NCBI RefSeq assembly: GCF_031656215.1 | Contig: NZ_CP134228.1 | Span: forward strand, 3,429,001 to 3,493,000 | Origin: Mesorhizobium koreense | GTDB taxonomy: Bacteria; Pseudomonadota; Alphaproteobacteria; Rhizobiales; Rhizobiaceae | Length of the DNA: 64,000 nucleotides | Direction of reading: 5' to 3' | Shown: in pieces, positions 43,478 through 52,775 of the stretch | Numbering within the stretch: the stretch's first letter is position 1 | Layout: each line of letters opens with the position of its first letter | The notes under the pieces: model-generated | Database searches by the model: none | Seen by the model: the letters and a program-made list of their open reading frames with translations, nothing else | Told to the model about the DNA's origin: nothing | Program-made: the position numbers and the translations under genes

Positions 43478-44821
43478 ATGCCCAAGGCTGAATACAAACT
43501 CATCGCGGATGAACTCGCCGCTGATATCGAAGCGGGGAGACTCCGACCTGGCCAAAGGCTGCTGCCGCAGCGAGAATTCGCGTTTCAGCGCGGCATTGCG
43601 CCAGCGACTGCGAGCCGGGTTTATATGACGCTGATCCGCAAGGGCCTGATTACTGGCGAGGTCGGCCGTGGAACATTTGTCCGGTCCGGCGCACCACCAC
43701 GCGCCAATATTGCACTAGTCGATCCCGCAACAGGTCCGGTCGATCTAGAATTGAATTTTCCCATTCTGGAGAGCCAAGTACAAGACCTCGGGCGCGCACT
43801 GGAACAAACACTCCTTCCTAACAATCTGGCGGGCGCTCTCCGTCCGATCGGTGCGAAGGCGGCGAGCCACGTACGCGAGACGGTCGCCGGTTTTCTCAAG
43901 CGCGGAGGCTGGCAGCCGCTGGGCGACCAGATCCTGGTGACTGGTAATGGTCGTCAAGCCATCGCAGCGAGTTTGAACGCGCTGCTGCCTGCCGGATCCC
44001 GAATTGGTGTTGAGGCGCTCACATATCCCGTCGTGCTCGGAATAGCCGAGCGCCTCAAGCTTGAACTCGTGCCGATTGAGATGGACAACGAAGGCATCGT
44101 CCCTTCTAAGCTCGCCGCAATTCATCGCGCGACCCCGCTCAAGGCCGTATATTTGCAGACCTATCTGCACAACCCGCTCGGCGTAGGCATGGGATTGGAA
44201 AGGCGTAACAAGATCGCATCGTTTCTTCGTGACCACGATCTGCCAGCCATCGAGGACGCGATCTATTCCTTTCTCGTCGACGACCCCCCGCTTGCCGCGC
44301 TGGCTCCGGATCAAGTCATTCTCGTCGACAGTCTATCTAAGCGCATTGCTCCTGGCCTTACCTTGGGAATGATTGTCGCTGCGCCCAGGTATCAAGAGAA
44401 GATCGAAGCAGCGCTACGATCGGGGGCGTGGACTGCGGGCGGCTTTGCCCTTTCTGCTGCACTCCAGCTAATGTCAGACGGAAGCGCGCAGCGCCTTCAA
44501 GGCAAAAAGCGCGACGATGCGGCTGCACGACAGAGGCTAGCTCGCACGACGCTCGCGGGGCTTGAGATCGTGGGCGATCCGCGCGCCTATCATCTCGTTC
44601 TGGCGCTTCCGGATACCTGGCGCGCGGACGAGTATGTCGCCGCCGCGTTCAAGCGAGGGGTCTCGACTGTTGGCATTGATGCATTCGCTGTCGGCGCCGG
44701 CCACGCGCCGAACGCCGTTCGTCTTGCACTGGCGTCACCGTCCATCCGCGAGCTTTCAGGAGCGCTTGCGACGTTGCGCGATCTGGCCCTTTTCAGACCA
44801 GATCGCCAGGACGTCGGATGA
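43478..44821 (+). CDS. MocR-type regulator (GntR HTH plus PLP aminotransferase-like domain)
   Basis: 447 residues from the ATG at 43478 with a GGAG site. GntR HTH in the first 75 residues (YKLIADELAADIEAGRLRPGQRLLPQREFAFQRGIAPATASRVYMTL). The aminotransferase fold type I follows with LVTGNGRQAIAASLNALLP, YLQTYLHNPLGVGM and the PLP Lys in VDSLSKRIAPGLTLG. MocR proteins sense amino compounds or PLP derivatives. Divergent from the serine dehydratase operon, so it is probably its activator or repressor, with an amino acid as ligand. Confidence 0.88.
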   Translation: MPKAEYKLIADELAADIEAGRLRPGQRLLPQREFAFQRGIAPATASRVYMTLIRKGLITGEVGRGTFVRSGAPPRANIALVDPATGPVDLELNFPILESQVQDLGRALEQTLLPNNLAGALRPIGAKAASHVRETVAGFLKRGGWQPLGDQILVTGNGRQAIAASLNALLPAGSRIGVEALTYPVVLGIAERLKLELVPIEMDNEGIVPSKLAAIHRATPLKAVYLQTYLHNPLGVGMGLERRNKIASFLRDHDLPAIEDAIYSFLVDDPPLAALAPDQVILVDSLSKRIAPGLTLGMIVAAPRYQEKIEAALRSGAWTAGGFALSAALQLMSDGSAQRLQGKKRDDAAARQRLARTTLAGLEIVGDPRAYHLVLALPDTWRADEYVAAAFKRGVSTVGIDAFAVGAGHAPNAVRLALASPSIRELSGALATLRDLALFRPDRQDVG

Positions 44822-44870
44822 GCCAACCCAGTCATTGAAACGCATGGGCACGATTTGCGCGAGGTCTCGC

Positions 44871-46139
44871 CTAGGGCGGACTGGACGAAAAGCCCGGCTT
44901 CACGGTTATCGGCGATGGCGTAGGCCGCGTAAGCTCCCATCTGGCGACTACAGCGGAAGCCAGCCCGTTGCCGATGACATTGACTGCGCTGCGGCCCATG
45001 TCCATCAGGTGGTCGACTGCCACGATCAGGAGGAGGCCGCTTTCTGGCAGATTAAAGTAGGGCAATGTGCCGGCCACCACGACCAGCGCGGCTCGCGGCA
45101 CGCCCGCGATTCCCTTGGAAGTCAACATGAGGAGCAGCAACATCAAGATCTGCTGATCGATGGAGATCGTGATACCGTAAGCCTGTGCGATAAACATACT
45201 CGCGAACGCACAATACATGGTTCCTCCAACCATATTGAAGGAATAGCCCAGCGGCAGCACGAAGCTTACAATCTTCCGATCGAACCCGATCGTTTCAAGG
45301 GCTTCGAGCAGCAGTGGGTATGCAGCCTCCGATGTTGACGTGGAGAAGGCAACGAGCGCAGGCGAGCGAATTACCTTCAAGACAGCTAGGATGTCGCGGC
45401 CGAGCGGTATGGAGGCGATCGCCACCATGCAGGCGATCAGTATCAGCAGTGCCAGATAGAAATCGGTGACCAGCTTGCCGTAGGTGATAAGGATACTGCC
45501 CCCTTGCGTTGAGAGAGTACCGGCGATCGCCGCAAAAATCGCCACGGGCGCGAGCATCATCACATAGTTTGTGATCTTGAACATGACGGCCGCCCCCTGT
45601 TCGATGATGCTGAGCAGTTGTCGCGACTTTTCGCCGACGGCGGAAACAGCGGTGCCGGCGAAGATCGAAAACAGCACGACCTGGAGCGTCTCGTTTCGTG
45701 ACAGAGCGTCAAAGATTGAAGTCGGGATCAGGTGCTGCAGAAAGCTTGCGAGGTCGGGCGCTTGGCCGACGCCCGCTCCTGCCACCGTCTTCGCAGTCAC
45801 CGCAACCGTTGCGCCGAGGCCCGGTTGTAGGACATTGACTGCGGCGATCCCGATGATCAGCGCCAGGAACGAGATACTTACAAACCAGATCAGCGCCTTG
45901 GCGCCAATCCGGCCAACCGTTGAAACGTCGTCGATGTGGCCGATTCCGCTAATCAGCGTCGTCAACAGCAACGGTCCAATGATCATTTTGATTAGGCGAA
46001 GGAAGATCCCAGTGACCTGATTAAGCACGGCAGCAAAACGCGCCGACTCGTCCGCATCTAAAACAGCGTGGGCTATCAGCCCGGTCACAAGGCCCGCAAG
46101 CATTGCAACAATTACGGATAATATGAATACGCGCTTCAT
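44871..46139 (-). CDS. Dicarboxylate/amino-acid:cation symporter (DAACS/SDF)
   Basis: 422 residues with about eight membrane segments. Family marks: FLRLIKMIIGPLLLTTLISGI, the serine-rich re-entrant loop AFSTSTSEAAYPLLLEAL, VLPLGYSFNMVGGTMYCAF and the C-terminal AVDHLMDMGRSAVNVIGNGLAS with the Asp/Asn residues that bind substrate and Na+. GltP/DctA-like uptake of acidic or small amino acids. Convergent with the MocR gene and near the serine-degrading operon, so a link to that substrate is likely. Confidence 0.9.
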   Translation of the reverse strand: MKRVFILSVIVAMLAGLVTGLIAHAVLDADESARFAAVLNQVTGIFLRLIKMIIGPLLLTTLISGIGHIDDVSTVGRIGAKALIWFVSISFLALIIGIAAVNVLQPGLGATVAVTAKTVAGAGVGQAPDLASFLQHLIPTSIFDALSRNETLQVVLFSIFAGTAVSAVGEKSRQLLSIIEQGAAVMFKITNYVMMLAPVAIFAAIAGTLSTQGGSILITYGKLVTDFYLALLILIACMVAIASIPLGRDILAVLKVIRSPALVAFSTSTSEAAYPLLLEALETIGFDRKIVSFVLPLGYSFNMVGGTMYCAFASMFIAQAYGITISIDQQILMLLLLMLTSKGIAGVPRAALVVVAGTLPYFNLPESGLLLIVAVDHLMDMGRSAVNVIGNGLASAVVARWELTRPTPSPITVKPGFSSSPP

Positions 46140-46520
46140 CCCTGTTGCCCATTCCGGGAAGGCGCCTAGAGCATTGGTCGAATACGTTGCTTAGATCAAT
46201 CTAAATATTGTTATTGTATCAATTGCCTTCATTAACGGACTATTTTCCAGCTCCTTGCTACTGCACCTTGTCGCCATTTTCTCCACATCCATCCAGCTTT
46301 TGTTCCGACCGATTTGCGGCCGTGAGTATCCATCTCTACGACAGCGTCCGGCGACGACTTCCACAAACACTGGAAGCTGTGCTTCTCATTCATGAACGAA
46401 GGTGACTGGCCATTCGTCGCCGGGCCAACTGGCGACGCGAACCCGGCAACCTCCGTTCGTCGCGCACCGCCACAAAGCAGGAGCCGCGGGCGCTTTGTCC
46501 TTCAGCGAAGGGAGTCGCTC
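46140..46520. other. AT-rich promoter region of the symporter and leader of the HTH gene
   Basis: 381 bases. The part next to the symporter is AT-rich and holds the palindrome TTAGATCAATCTAA (46191-46204), a possible operator. Nearer the HTH gene an inverted repeat CGTCGCC/GGCGACG spans roughly 46415-46440. No coding signal is convincing here. Confidence 0.4.
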
Positions 46521-46742
46521 ATGGATACTGTCAAGTTTCTAACCCCCGACGAGGTCGCAGAGCGCTACCGTGGCGAAATCTCTGTCGGCACACTAAGAAA
46601 CTGGCGTTCGATGAGAGTCGGACCAAGCTTCGTGAAGATCGGAAAAGCTGTGCTCTACCCGATCACCGAGCTTGACGCGTGGGACGAACAGAACCGCGTG
46701 TCTTGTCGCGCGTCAAAGCTACTCGCCGCTCAGCACGGCTGA
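46521..46742 (+). CDS. Orphan excisionase/AlpA-like helix-turn-helix protein
   Basis: 73 residues from the ATG at 46521 with a GGGAG site. The HTH_17 pattern is TVKFLTPDEVAERYRGEISVGTLRNWRSMRVGPSFVKIGKAVLYPITELDAWDEQN. This type is frequent in ICEs as a recombination directionality factor or regulator. It stands alone among catabolic genes, so it may mark another piece of the element. The 252 bases after it hold nothing recognisable. Confidence 0.75.
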   Translation: MDTVKFLTPDEVAERYRGEISVGTLRNWRSMRVGPSFVKIGKAVLYPITELDAWDEQNRVSCRASKLLAAQHG

Positions 46743-46994
46743 TCACGTCTGATCCGCCCGTTCGCGCACTCACTGCCTACCCCAATTGTCGGAACCACCT
46801 CGCGAAGGAGGCGCGCCAATATTACCCGGGTTTCAACGTCATGTCGGATACCTACGCATGCTGATAAAATATTTCGTTCGTTGATCCCAGCGCTCTCCGA
46901 CAACCGATCTCGTTCGCGCGTTTGGCTACAGTCCCAGAATCGCCCGACCCGGCCCACGCTGCCGTCGACGGATCGAGCCAGATCCCGACGGCGC

Positions 46995-48614
46995 CTAGAC
47001 ATTCCGCTTACTGTCCACGAGAATCATTTCCGATGCTTTTTCTCCAATCATGATCGAAGGGGCATTGGTATTTCCGCTTGTGATGATGGGCATGATGGAG
47101 GCGTCGGCCACACGCAATCTGGCTATGCCGTGAACGCGTAGCCTGGCGTCAACAACCGCAGCTCTATCGTCACCCATCTTGCATGTACCAACAGGGTGAA
47201 GGGTCGTATTGGCGGCGTCTTTGATCCATTCTCGCAGGCTTTCCTCAGACGTGCGGCCTGGCCCTGGCCCCAACTCGCGCCCACGGTAATCGTCGAATGC
47301 CTTTTGTGCGACCACTTCGCGCACAAGCGCGATACCCTTGATCAGTGCGTCGATGTCGGAGCGGTTAGTGAGATAGTTTGCGTGAATTGCGACCGAATCA
47401 CGCGGATTGCGAGAACGAAGGGCTATGTAGCCGCGGCTGGCGGGATTGACGGGCCCGACGATGAACGTGAATCCGTGCTTGGGTTGCCCGTTTCGTCGTT
47501 CCAACCAGTGGAGTCCAGCGGTCGAACTATGCAAAGCAGGCATGAAGTGTATCTGGATGTCTGGCGCCAAAAGATTTGGATCGGACTTGATGAAGGCGCC
47601 GCCTTCGTATGGGAAAGTTGAGATCACACCTCGTCCGAAGACACCCTTCAATAGCGCCAAGGCAAAGCGATCAACGCGCAGGTGCCGATAGAGGGAAACT
47701 GGACGCCGGCATTCATAGTCCACGCGGACATCGACATGGTCTTGAAGGTTCTTGCCTACGCCTGGGAGCGAATGCACGACCGATATCCCGTGCCTACCCA
47801 ATTCGGCCGGATCGCCGATCCCCGAGAGCATTAGAATTTGCGGCGAGTTGACCGCACCGGCGGCGAGCACGATTTCCTGCCTTGCCCGGGCTGTGATGAC
47901 GCGCCCGTGATGCTCGTATTCAACCCCGATGGCCTGGCAATTGTGAACCACGATACGGTTGGCGCTTGCTCCCGTCGCGATAGTCACATTCGGCCGAACC
48001 CTCGCCGGATGCAGGAATGCGTGAGCAGAACTCCAACGCCTGCCAAACCGTATGTTGAAATCATAGCGACCAAATCCTGCTTGCTCGCTGCCGTTGAAGT
48101 CGTCGTTAACAGGATGACCAGCCTGGCTGCCGGCTTGCACGAATGTATCGAAGAGCTCGTTTTCACCCATCCCCCGCGTGACGATCAATGGGCCATTCTG
48201 AGCATGGAAGTCGTTGCGACGTTCGTGATGCCCCTCCGAACGCCGGAAAAGAGGAAGCACGTCGGCATAGCTCCAGCCTTCATTGCCGAGCTGCGCCCAC
48301 CTGTCGTAGTCATGGGAGTTCCCCCGAACGTAGATCATGCCATTGATTGTCGAGCTACCGCCCAGGACCTTGCCACGCGGCCAGTAGATTCGCCGTCCGT
48401 TCAACTTATCTTGAGGCTCGGTCAGATAACCCCAGTTGTATGTTTTTAGATAAATGAGTTTTCCCATCAGCATGGGCAACCGAAAAACAGGGTTGTTGTC
48501 GCGGCCGCCAGCTTCGAGGACAAGCACTCGATGGTCCGGATTGGCAGAGAGCCGGTTCGCTAAAACACATCCTGCCGAGCCCGCACCTATGACGATGAAG
48601 TCGTAGTCCTCCAT
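46995..48614 (-). CDS. GMC-family oxidoreductase (choline/alcohol dehydrogenase-like)
   Basis: 539 residues from the ATG at 48614; an upstream extension lacks coding character. FAD site YDFIVIGAGSAGCVLANRLS with LVLEAGG, GMC signature 1 RGKVLGGSSTINGMIYVRG, signature 2 GAVNSPQILMLSGIG, and the C-terminal His/Asn catalytic part TTLHPVGTCKMG and SGNTNAPSIMIGEKAS. It oxidises a primary alcohol to aldehyde; the substrate is unknown. The product could feed the aldehyde dehydrogenase at 58.4 kb. Transcribed away from the BMP operon. Confidence 0.88.
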   Translation of the reverse strand: MEDYDFIVIGAGSAGCVLANRLSANPDHRVLVLEAGGRDNNPVFRLPMLMGKLIYLKTYNWGYLTEPQDKLNGRRIYWPRGKVLGGSSTINGMIYVRGNSHDYDRWAQLGNEGWSYADVLPLFRRSEGHHERRNDFHAQNGPLIVTRGMGENELFDTFVQAGSQAGHPVNDDFNGSEQAGFGRYDFNIRFGRRWSSAHAFLHPARVRPNVTIATGASANRIVVHNCQAIGVEYEHHGRVITARARQEIVLAAGAVNSPQILMLSGIGDPAELGRHGISVVHSLPGVGKNLQDHVDVRVDYECRRPVSLYRHLRVDRFALALLKGVFGRGVISTFPYEGGAFIKSDPNLLAPDIQIHFMPALHSSTAGLHWLERRNGQPKHGFTFIVGPVNPASRGYIALRSRNPRDSVAIHANYLTNRSDIDALIKGIALVREVVAQKAFDDYRGRELGPGPGRTSEESLREWIKDAANTTLHPVGTCKMGDDRAAVVDARLRVHGIARLRVADASIMPIITSGNTNAPSIMIGEKASEMILVDSKRNV

Positions 48615-49132
48615 CTGGCCGTCCTGCGCCTCTCTGATGATTCCGATGCCGTGCAATCGTCGACATCTAGCTGCGCAGGGTGCTCGCTGATATTGCTTCT
48701 TTGATCGCGCAGTGTTGCGACTTTGGCAGCACCCCGAGTGGCAAGAGGGCGCCGCTCCGACTGAGGCCGTAGGGGAAAAGCTCCGGAAGTCTCCCACACT
48801 TTCAGCGATAGCGCCGATAACGGCGGACTGACGCATCCACCCTTAGTCAGGCAGCGGTCTTCGCCCGTTTACTTTTCTTCATAGCGCTCGGTTTCGATCT
48901 CGGCGGGTCATTGGTCAAGGAACCCGCTGGCGAGGAATCCGAAAGTCGCAAAAATTGTACACTGCGCACCCGTTAACCTCGTAGCTCTAACACGTGTCAG
49001 CCGGCCGGCACCGTCAGCGGCCGCGTTGCTGCTGTTTCAGCAGCAACGTGGTCGCAACAAAATGCCTTCTGCTACATGCGATCGCACCCTAGTCATTCAA
49101 GTCGGCTGCTTACTCCGAGAGAAGGTGACGAG
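48615..49132. other. Intergenic region upstream of BMP importer operon
   Basis: 518 bases between divergent genes. Apart from a strong palindrome at 49024-49048, no gene or RNA is seen. Promoters for the GMC oxidoreductase and the BMP operon must lie here, but no boxes stand out. Confidence 0.45.
49024..49048. promoter_or_regulatory. Perfect 11-bp-arm palindrome, LysR-type operator candidate
   Basis: CGTTGCTGCTG and CAGCAGCAACG flank TTT. The core TGCTG-N9-CAGCA (49027-49045) is repeated exactly in pattern at 54643-54661, just upstream of the LysR gene. It lies about 85 bases before the BMP binding-protein gene. Confidence 0.65.
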
Positions 49133-50149
49133 ATGATGACGAGTCGATATGGGCCACTGGTGCTGGCGTTGACGATAGGACTAGCTCCGATCACACCAGC
49201 ACAGTGCGAACCCAGCAATCTCATCGTTTACGTGTCTCCGGATCCCATCGGGGTCAATGACTTCCTTAAAATGGGCAAGACCGGCATCGAGGCCGCCGCG
49301 GCCAAAATTGGTGCTCAGGCCAGGACCTACGAAGCGAGCGACCCGACCACACGCAAGCAGAACCTAGTGGCCGCGGCACGCGATGGCGCGGACATCGTCG
49401 TCATGCTCGGATTTGAATTTTCTGATCTCATCGGAGAGGTCGCGGAGAGATATCCTCAGACCAAGTTCCTGATCATTGAATCCTGTACCAAAAATCAATA
49501 CCCAAACGTCTGGTGTAGCGGTTTCCGCTCCTATGAGGGCGCCTACCTTGCTGGCGTCGAGATGGCGTTGACCTCGCAGACAGGCAAGATCGGTGCTGTC
49601 CTTGCCATGGACATTCCCTACCTGCACCGCTGGTCAGACGCCGCCTACGAAGGCGCCAAGGCGGCACGTCCCGATATTGAAATAGCTGCGACCCGATATG
49701 TTGGTGGTGCCAACCCGTTCAGCGATCCGGTGCGCGCGGAACAGCAGACACGCTTTCTGCTGAATGATGGCGTCGACCGTCTGTTCGCTGTTACCGCGGG
49801 CGGAAACGCGGGAGTTTTCAAGGCCGCAAAGGGCGGCGGTGCATTGGCGGTCGGTACGGACATCAATCAGTGCCCGCAAGCGCCGGGAATTATTCTGGAC
49901 AGCATGGAGCTCAACGTTGAGTCGGTGATAGGCCAATCGATTGAAAAGCTGATTGCTGGTCAGCTCGATCACAACGCGACCTTTGGTTTGCGAGAGGACG
50001 GCGTCGGTGTCCTGGCGCTCCAGCAGAACGTGGACAAGTCAGGCTGCGTCATATCCACGATCCCAGCCGTGATTGCGAAGGTTAAGCAGACCAAAGAGGC
50101 AATCGCCGGCGGCGAGATCCTGATCGCAGATCCGATGAAGCAGCAGTAG
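49133..50149 (+). CDS. BMP-family ABC transporter substrate-binding protein
   Basis: 338 residues from ATGATG at 49133 with a GAAGGTGAC site. Signal peptide to about residue 26 (LVLALTIGLAPITPAQCE). The PnrA/BMP pattern is NDFLKMGKTGIEAAAAKIGAQARTYEAS, GADIVVMLGFEFSDLIGEVAERYPQTKFLIIE, GSF-like SGFRSYEGAYLAGVEMAL and GKIGAVLAMDIP. Such proteins bind nucleosides or related compounds in the periplasm. First gene of a four-gene importer operon. Confidence 0.87.
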   Translation: MMTSRYGPLVLALTIGLAPITPAQCEPSNLIVYVSPDPIGVNDFLKMGKTGIEAAAAKIGAQARTYEASDPTTRKQNLVAAARDGADIVVMLGFEFSDLIGEVAERYPQTKFLIIESCTKNQYPNVWCSGFRSYEGAYLAGVEMALTSQTGKIGAVLAMDIPYLHRWSDAAYEGAKAARPDIEIAATRYVGGANPFSDPVRAEQQTRFLLNDGVDRLFAVTAGGNAGVFKAAKGGGALAVGTDINQCPQAPGIILDSMELNVESVIGQSIEKLIAGQLDHNATFGLREDGVGVLALQQNVDKSGCVISTIPAVIAKVKQTKEAIAGGEILIADPMKQQ

Positions 50150-50152
50150 CAC

Positions 50153-51739
50153 ATGCGGCAAACTGGATCAGCGGTGTCCGGCGCTGCTAGCAGCCCGCAA
50201 CGCAACCAAGCTCACCTGATTGAGATTGAGGCGAAGGGCATCGTCAAGCGATTCCCAAACGTGTTGGCCCTGAACCACGTATCGCTCGAAGTGCGGCGTG
50301 GCGAAATTCACGCGCTCATGGGGGAGAATGGCGCGGGCAAGACGACGCTCATGTCGACCCTCTACGGTCTGACGCGGCCGGACCTTGGGCAAGTACTGAT
50401 TAGAGGAAACGAAGTTGTCCTGCATTCCCCGGCTCACGCAATGAGCTACGGGATAGGCATGGTCCATCAGTCCTTCAAACTGTTCGACTCGCTGACGGTT
50501 TGGGAGAACGTGGTCTATGGTGCGGAACCCGCGAGGGGGCCGCTAATCGACCGATCCGAGGCGATCAAGAAGGTGCGGTCGCTGGCTGAACGGTTCGGCC
50601 TCTCGGTCGATCCGCTCAGCACTGTGGGGCGGTTGCCGGTTGGAGTTCGTCAGCGCGTCGAAATCTTGAAGGCGCTCTATCGAGATGCGCGAATATTGAT
50701 CCTCGACGAGCCGACCGCGGTTCTGACCCCGGGAGAATGCGATACCTTTTTTTCGATTGTCCGACGCTTTGCATCGGATGGGCGAACGGTACTGCTCGTC
50801 ACCCACAAGATGCGGGAGGTTATGGCCGTCAGCAGCCGCATAACGGTTCTGCGCGACGGTCAGGTTACCGCGCTGCTTGCCACTGAGAATACCACCCCCG
50901 AGGAAATCACGCGAGCCATGACTGGCCGCAACCTGACAGTTTTGGCGATGCACCAGGCGCCGCCTGCTGAGGGTCTGGCCTTGGAGGTCGAAGGCCTGAC
51001 TATTCACGAAGCTGCCAAGAATTCGGTTTCGGGGCTCTCGCTTTTCGTTCGACACGGGGAGATCGTCGGTATCGCTGGCGTGGCCGGCAATGGCCAGACC
51101 GAATTGATCGAAGCGATTGCGGGCCTCCGGGGCGCTACAAGCGGTAAAGTCAAGATCTGCAGTGTCGACGTATCCGAATTTCCACTGCGGGCGCGTCGCC
51201 ACGCGGGGATGGGCTATGTACCCGAAGACCGGCAGGCGACCGGCTCTGCTGCCGCAGCGAGCGCGACGGACAATTGTTCCCTCGGATTCCAAAGACAGCC
51301 ACCGCTTTCAAGGCGAGGCATTCTCCATCATACGACAATGATGCGGCTAGCTCGTGACTTAATCGCGCGCTTCGAAATCAAGATTCGATCCGAGAACGAA
51401 CCTGTCCGCATTCTTTCCGGAGGCAATCTCCAAAAGCTCGTTGTCGCTCGGGAGTTCAATCACGAGGCGTCGATTGTCCTGGTGGAACAACCAACACGAG
51501 GCGTCGATGTTGCCGCCTCCGACATCATACATCGCGCAATTCTCGATCAGCGCGACCGTGGGCGAGGCGTCTTGTTGGTCTCTTCGGAATTGGCTGAACT
51601 CACCAAGTTGTCTGATCGCATCCTCGTGATGTTTGGCGGCGAGATTATTGCCGAAATCCCTCGTGATCAATTCGATGAAACGCGCCTAGGGTTGCTAATG
51701 GCTGGCCAGCCACACGAACCGAAAGACGGGAGCCGATGA
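50153..51739 (+). CDS. ABC importer ATPase with two nucleotide-binding domains
   Basis: 528 residues. First domain: Walker A GENGAGKTTLMSTLYG, ILDEPTAVLTP, signature-like VGVRQRVEILKAL. Second domain: GVAGNGQTELIEAIAG with a Gln in place of the usual Lys, signature LSGGNLQKLVVARE and VEQPTRGVDVAAS. This is the duplicated ATPase of ribose/nucleoside-type importers. ATG four bases after the binding-protein stop; overlaps the permease gene. Confidence 0.9.
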   Translation: MRQTGSAVSGAASSPQRNQAHLIEIEAKGIVKRFPNVLALNHVSLEVRRGEIHALMGENGAGKTTLMSTLYGLTRPDLGQVLIRGNEVVLHSPAHAMSYGIGMVHQSFKLFDSLTVWENVVYGAEPARGPLIDRSEAIKKVRSLAERFGLSVDPLSTVGRLPVGVRQRVEILKALYRDARILILDEPTAVLTPGECDTFFSIVRRFASDGRTVLLVTHKMREVMAVSSRITVLRDGQVTALLATENTTPEEITRAMTGRNLTVLAMHQAPPAEGLALEVEGLTIHEAAKNSVSGLSLFVRHGEIVGIAGVAGNGQTELIEAIAGLRGATSGKVKICSVDVSEFPLRARRHAGMGYVPEDRQATGSAAAASATDNCSLGFQRQPPLSRRGILHHTTMMRLARDLIARFEIKIRSENEPVRILSGGNLQKLVVAREFNHEASIVLVEQPTRGVDVAASDIIHRAILDQRDRGRGVLLVSSELAELTKLSDRILVMFGGEIIAEIPRDQFDETRLGLLMAGQPHEPKDGSR

Positions 51740-52770
51740 TCAATCCTGTCCCACGGCAAGTCTGGGCAATCCTACGAAACCCGACACTCGCAGCGAGCTT
51801 GGCAGGACTTCTTACGGGCGCATTCATTGTCGCGCTAACGGGAAGCAACCCAGCCCGTGCCTACTACGAGCTTCTGCGTGGAGCCCTCTGGGGCCGCAAC
51901 ATCGTCGATACGCTCAATTGGGCCGTTCCTCTAACCGGCATGGCTCTCGCCACAGCCGTCCCGCTGCGTGGCGGAATGGTCAATCTCGGCGGTGACGGAC
52001 AACTGGTCATCGGTGGCCTCGCGGCGGCGCTCGTAGCCGTGTACGTTCCCGTGCCGGGAGCCTTGCGGGTTGTAGCCGCTCTCGCAGCCGCCTCCGCATC
52101 GTCGGGTCTTTACGCCCTGCTTGCCGCATGGGGCGAGCAGCGATGGCGAGTACCGATGTTGATTTCAACGTTGCTACTAAACTATCCGGCGGTCGGCCTT
52201 GCTTCCTTTCTCGTTCGCTTCGCGGTCCGCGACGGTACGAGTGCGATGCCCGAAACACCACAAATCGAGGCGGCGGCGCGCCTGGTCGAGATTGATGGAA
52301 CCGGGCTGACGAGTGGCGTTGCCATCATCGTCGCCATAGGGGCAGCGCTGATCTTCTTCGACCGCCGCACTGTCGGTGGCTTCGAGCTTCGAATACGAGG
52401 CCAAAACGTCCGTTTCGCCGAATACGGCGGTGTCGACCTTCAGAGGCAGGCGCTCTCCGTGATGTTCTGTTCAGGCGCGATGGCCGGCTTGGTTGGCGCT
52501 ATCGTTGTCACGGGCCTTCAGTACCGGTTTACGGACGGTGCGTTGCTGACCCCCGGCTACACATGGTCGGGCCTTATGGCCGCGCTTCTGGCGCGTGGGG
52601 AGCCAGCTGCAACAATTGCTGCTGCGCTCTTTTTTTCGATCTTGCAAATCGGTGGTTTCGGAATGGAGCGGGCGACGGCGATTCCAAAAGAATTAGGCGC
52701 CGTTCTGCAGGCGACGATCATCGTGTTTATGGCAAGTTGTCTCGGGTCCTCAAGAAAGTATGGGGCCTGA
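51736..52770 (+). CDS. ABC importer permease 1 (BPD_transp_2 type)
   Basis: 344 residues with about eight to ten membrane segments. NTLNWAVPLTGMALATAVPLRGGMVNLGGDGQLVIGG style segment and the EAA-like loop LRIRGQNVRFAEYGGVD mark the BPD_transp_2 family. It forms the inner-membrane channel with the second permease. ATGA overlap with the ATPase gene. Confidence 0.9.
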   Translation: MINPVPRQVWAILRNPTLAASLAGLLTGAFIVALTGSNPARAYYELLRGALWGRNIVDTLNWAVPLTGMALATAVPLRGGMVNLGGDGQLVIGGLAAALVAVYVPVPGALRVVAALAAASASSGLYALLAAWGEQRWRVPMLISTLLLNYPAVGLASFLVRFAVRDGTSAMPETPQIEAAARLVEIDGTGLTSGVAIIVAIGAALIFFDRRTVGGFELRIRGQNVRFAEYGGVDLQRQALSVMFCSGAMAGLVGAIVVTGLQYRFTDGALLTPGYTWSGLMAALLARGEPAATIAAALFFSILQIGGFGMERATAIPKELGAVLQATIIVFMASCLGSSRKYGA

Positions 52771-52775
52771 CAGTG

